Positions 6,678 to 7,946 of a stretch of DNA of 7,946 nt are shown piece after piece; positions within the stretch are counted from its first letter, which is position 1, and every line of letters starts with the position of its first letter. The stretch is from a bacterium (GTDB lineage Bacteria > Krumholzibacteriota > Krumholzibacteria > LZORAL124-64-63). The position numbers were made by a program, and so were the translations under genes. The stretch is taken from assembly GCA_003646045.1 (NCBI GenBank), contig QNDV01000086.1:1-7946 (forward strand). The letters are read 5' to 3'. The notes under the pieces were generated by a model. That model was given only the letters and a program-made list of their open reading frames with translations, made no database searches and was not told the DNA's origin.

Positions 6678-7280
6678 ATGGATTTCAAGCGGATTACAAT
6701 ACTGTTGGCCGCGGCCGTTTTCCTGGTGTCTGCGGCCGGGTGCATCTTTTCACCCGAAGAGGGCGGCGAAGTCGGCGGTGGTGGCGATACCACCTTGGCG
6801 CCGGCCCTGACCGAGACCGAATTGATGGAACAGATGGTGGAAGTATACGAGGATATGAATTACAGGGGTTATACCCAGATCCTCGATCCGGACTTCAAGA
6901 TGATCCTGAAGCCCGAGACCATTTCCGAGTTCGGCCTGGAGAACGACTACTTCACCTACGCCCAGGACACGCAGATCATGGAGAAGATGTTCTCCGGGAA
7001 TCCTGCGGGCGAGGATGTGCCTGGCATCACATCCATCAGTGTATTGCACCTGATCATCATGACGCCGTGGGATACCTCCCAGAATACTGAGTTCCCCGAC
7101 GCCAGGTATGCCAAGTACGATGTCCACTTCGAATTCTGGCAGGGTTCGGGCGAAGCCCGGCAGAAGATGACGGTCAAGGGTGAGATCGAGTTCTACCTGT
7201 CCAGCAAGACCATCACCTACGAGGGCAAGGAACGCCTGCAGTTCAAGATGGTGGGCCAGGTGGATCGTACCGAGGGCTAG
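6678..7280 (+). CDS. Putative outer-membrane lipoprotein, NTF2-like body (copy 2)
   Basis: A 200-residue predicted lipoprotein of unknown function. From ATG 6678: Lys4-Arg5, hydrophobic core 6-19 and lipobox Ser-Ala-Ala-Gly-Cys with Cys22, followed by Ile-Phe-Ser-Pro as in the gene at 5938 (Ile-Phe-Glu-Pro), then a Gly/Glu-rich linker. The mature domain begins with a helix (about TETELMEQMVEVYEDM), then DPDFKMIL, and later strands such as KYDVHFEFW and a C-terminal KMVGQV strand, again resembling an NTF2-like order. Start choice: GGAGG at 6664-6668 lies 9 nt before ATG 6678 and gives a normal-length signal peptide; ATG 6669 is too close to that site. ATG 6606, in the same frame and with its own AGGAG 7 nt upstream, would add 24 residues ahead of the signal sequence and is less likely. 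The gene is probably a diverged duplicate of the one at 5938 and ends just before a strong terminator. Confidence 0.82.
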   Translation: MDFKRITILLAAAVFLVSAAGCIFSPEEGGEVGGGGDTTLAPALTETELMEQMVEVYEDMNYRGYTQILDPDFKMILKPETISEFGLENDYFTYAQDTQIMEKMFSGNPAGEDVPGITSISVLHLIIMTPWDTSQNTEFPDARYAKYDVHFEFWQGSGEARQKMTVKGEIEFYLSSKTITYEGKERLQFKMVGQVDRTEG

Positions 7281-7313
7281 GGGAACCGGCCGCACCTCGG
7301 GATAATACGAGTG

Positions 7314-7342
7314 ACGGGGGAGCCAACCGGTTCCCCCGTTTT
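7314..7342 (+). terminator. Rho-independent terminator after the lipoprotein gene
   Basis: An 11-bp stem pairs 7314-7324 with 7329-7339 (five consecutive G-C pairs, a single G-U pair) around an AACC tetraloop, followed directly by TTTT (7339-7342) and a pyrimidine stretch. It lies 33 nt after the stop at 7280 and separates the envelope block from the gene at 7430. No A-tract precedes it, so it should act on the + strand only. Confidence 0.9.
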
Positions 7343-7429
7343 CTCGGGACCCCACTCTCGTGCTGGCCCCTGTGCATTCCTTGCTCTAGAATCGCCGCGA
7401 CGGACCCCCGGATCTGCAGGAGGCAGCCC
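7343..7429 (+). promoter_or_regulatory. Possible promoter region for the gene at 7430
   Basis: Transcription must restart after the terminator at 7314-7342, so a promoter is expected here. TAGAAT at 7387-7392 matches the -10 consensus at five of six positions and is the same hexamer seen at 6557. It sits about 40 nt before the start codon. A recognisable -35 is not visible; a TGGC...TTGC pair (7364 and 7381) has the wrong spacing for sigma54. Confidence 0.35.
7418..7423 (+). promoter_or_regulatory. Shine-Dalgarno deciding the TTG start at 7430
   Basis: AGGAGG is a near-perfect anti-16S complement, 6 nt upstream of TTG 7430. It is the best ribosome site in the window and justifies a non-ATG start for the last gene. 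Confidence 0.75.
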
Positions 7430-7946
7430 TTGACCACATCTCCCCGCAAGAAGACTAACCACGGCAGGAAGCGCCGCCGGACCCTGGGGGCCGGGCGCCC
7501 GTTGTCCTGGATTCTGGGGGTGGCCCTGGTGCTGGTAATCTGCGGGATCGGCGGACTGAAGTGGAGCCGCAGCCAGGGCGGGCGAGCGGCCCTGCTGGGT
7601 CTGGGTGCGGGACGCATGCACGCCGACGTGCAACTGGCCATCGAAGAAGCGCTGGTGTCGGCGCTGCCTTCCTTCGTGCCGGGCCCGGCCGCCACAACTG
7701 CCGCAGTGGACCGTCCGGCGCCCGTCGAGGATCCGGGTGCCGTCATACGCTGCCGCACGGTATCAGTGGACCCGGGCAGACCCTGGTGGGAAGTGCAACA
7801 GGACGTGGACCGGGCCCTGGCCGCGGTGGGCAGTGATGTACTCTGGGCCGAGCGGTTCGCCGTCCCGGGGGGTCGCAAAGGCAAGCCTGCACCCGATGAA
7901 GAGCGGGATCTGCTGCGACTGGATCTGGGTGTGCCGGGGCATCCCA
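7430..7946 (+). CDS. Membrane-anchored protein of unknown function (3'-truncated by window edge)
   Basis: An open frame of 172 codons runs from TTG 7430 to the window edge with no stop. The N-terminus is strongly basic (Arg/Lys-rich, residues 6-23, including Arg-Lys-Arg-Arg-Arg at 13-17), followed by one hydrophobic segment at about 25-43 (Leu-Ser-Trp-Ile-Leu-Gly ... Gly-Leu), then Lys-Trp-Ser-Arg. This predicts a single-pass inner-membrane protein with the N-terminus in the cytoplasm and the remainder in the periplasm, not a cleaved signal peptide. The extracytoplasmic part visible has a helical stretch (about 63-75), a Pro/Ala linker and a mixed domain containing RPWWEVQQDVDRALA. The layout recalls N-terminal regions of divergent polysaccharide deacetylase (YibQ-like) proteins or other cell-wall factors, but no catalytic motif lies within the window, so this is a weak guess. 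It is probably transcribed separately because a terminator precedes it. Confidence 0.75.
   Translation, partial: MTTSPRKKTNHGRKRRRTLGAGRPLSWILGVALVLVICGIGGLKWSRSQGGRAALLGLGAGRMHADVQLAIEEALVSALPSFVPGPAATTAAVDRPAPVEDPGAVIRCRTVSVDPGRPWWEVQQDVDRALAAVGSDVLWAERFAVPGGRKGKPAPDEERDLLRLDLGVPGHP

Noticed and set aside
7364..7385. TGGC...TTGC pair resembling a sigma54 promoter
   Set aside because: The GG and GC elements are 16 nt apart; sigma54 promoters need about 10 nt.

Overview
This window is a GC-rich, densely packed stretch with every supported gene on the + strand. From left to right: a conserved housekeeping block (3' part of holB, then ricT, tatD and rsmA), an envelope block (a 694-residue outer-membrane beta-barrel candidate followed by two similar small lipoproteins), a strong rho-independent terminator, and the start of a membrane-anchored protein that runs off the right edge.

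Organism: a Gram-negative (diderm) bacterium. The evidence is a barrel candidate ending in Trp-Ser-Phe and two signal-peptidase-II lipoproteins whose residue after the lipobox Cys is Ile, not the inner-membrane-retention Asp. The presence of ricT (PSP1 family) beside holB resembles Firmicutes and FCB-type genomes more than gamma-proteobacteria. High GC, GTG/TTG starts and lipoproteins of a Cys-Ile-Phe-x-Pro type with a probable NTF2-like body suggest an uncultured FCB-related lineage (Krumholzibacteriota- or Eisenbacteria-like). That lineage is an inference from style, not a database result.

Housekeeping block (1-3855): holB overlaps ricT by 23 nt, ricT overlaps tatD by 4 nt (TTGA, with the start chosen here), and tatD overlaps rsmA by 4 nt (GTGA). 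This is the known holB / yaaT / tatD / ksgA neighbourhood, with no methionyl-tRNA synthetase gene between ricT and tatD. It combines a clamp-loader subunit, an RNA-decay/maturation cofactor protein, a metal-dependent nuclease and the 16S rRNA dimethyltransferase.

Envelope block (3852-7280): the barrel gene begins inside the rsmA stop codon (again GTGA), so it appears translationally coupled to a housekeeping gene. The first lipoprotein starts 1 nt after the barrel stop. The second follows a 134-nt gap that is AT-rich compared with its surroundings, carries a 12-bp perfect palindrome and a TAGAAT hexamer, and probably holds a promoter. The two lipoproteins are almost the same length (201 and 200 residues) and look like divergent paralogues. 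A hairpin with a T-tract (7314-7342) closes the unit.

Right end (7430-7946): a TTG-initiated reading frame with a good Shine-Dalgarno, a basic N-terminus and one transmembrane segment; its product is not recognised. I see no RNA genes, insertion sequences, CRISPR arrays or phage genes. No clearly new multi-gene system is visible; the unannotated barrel/lipoprotein set is the most interesting part.
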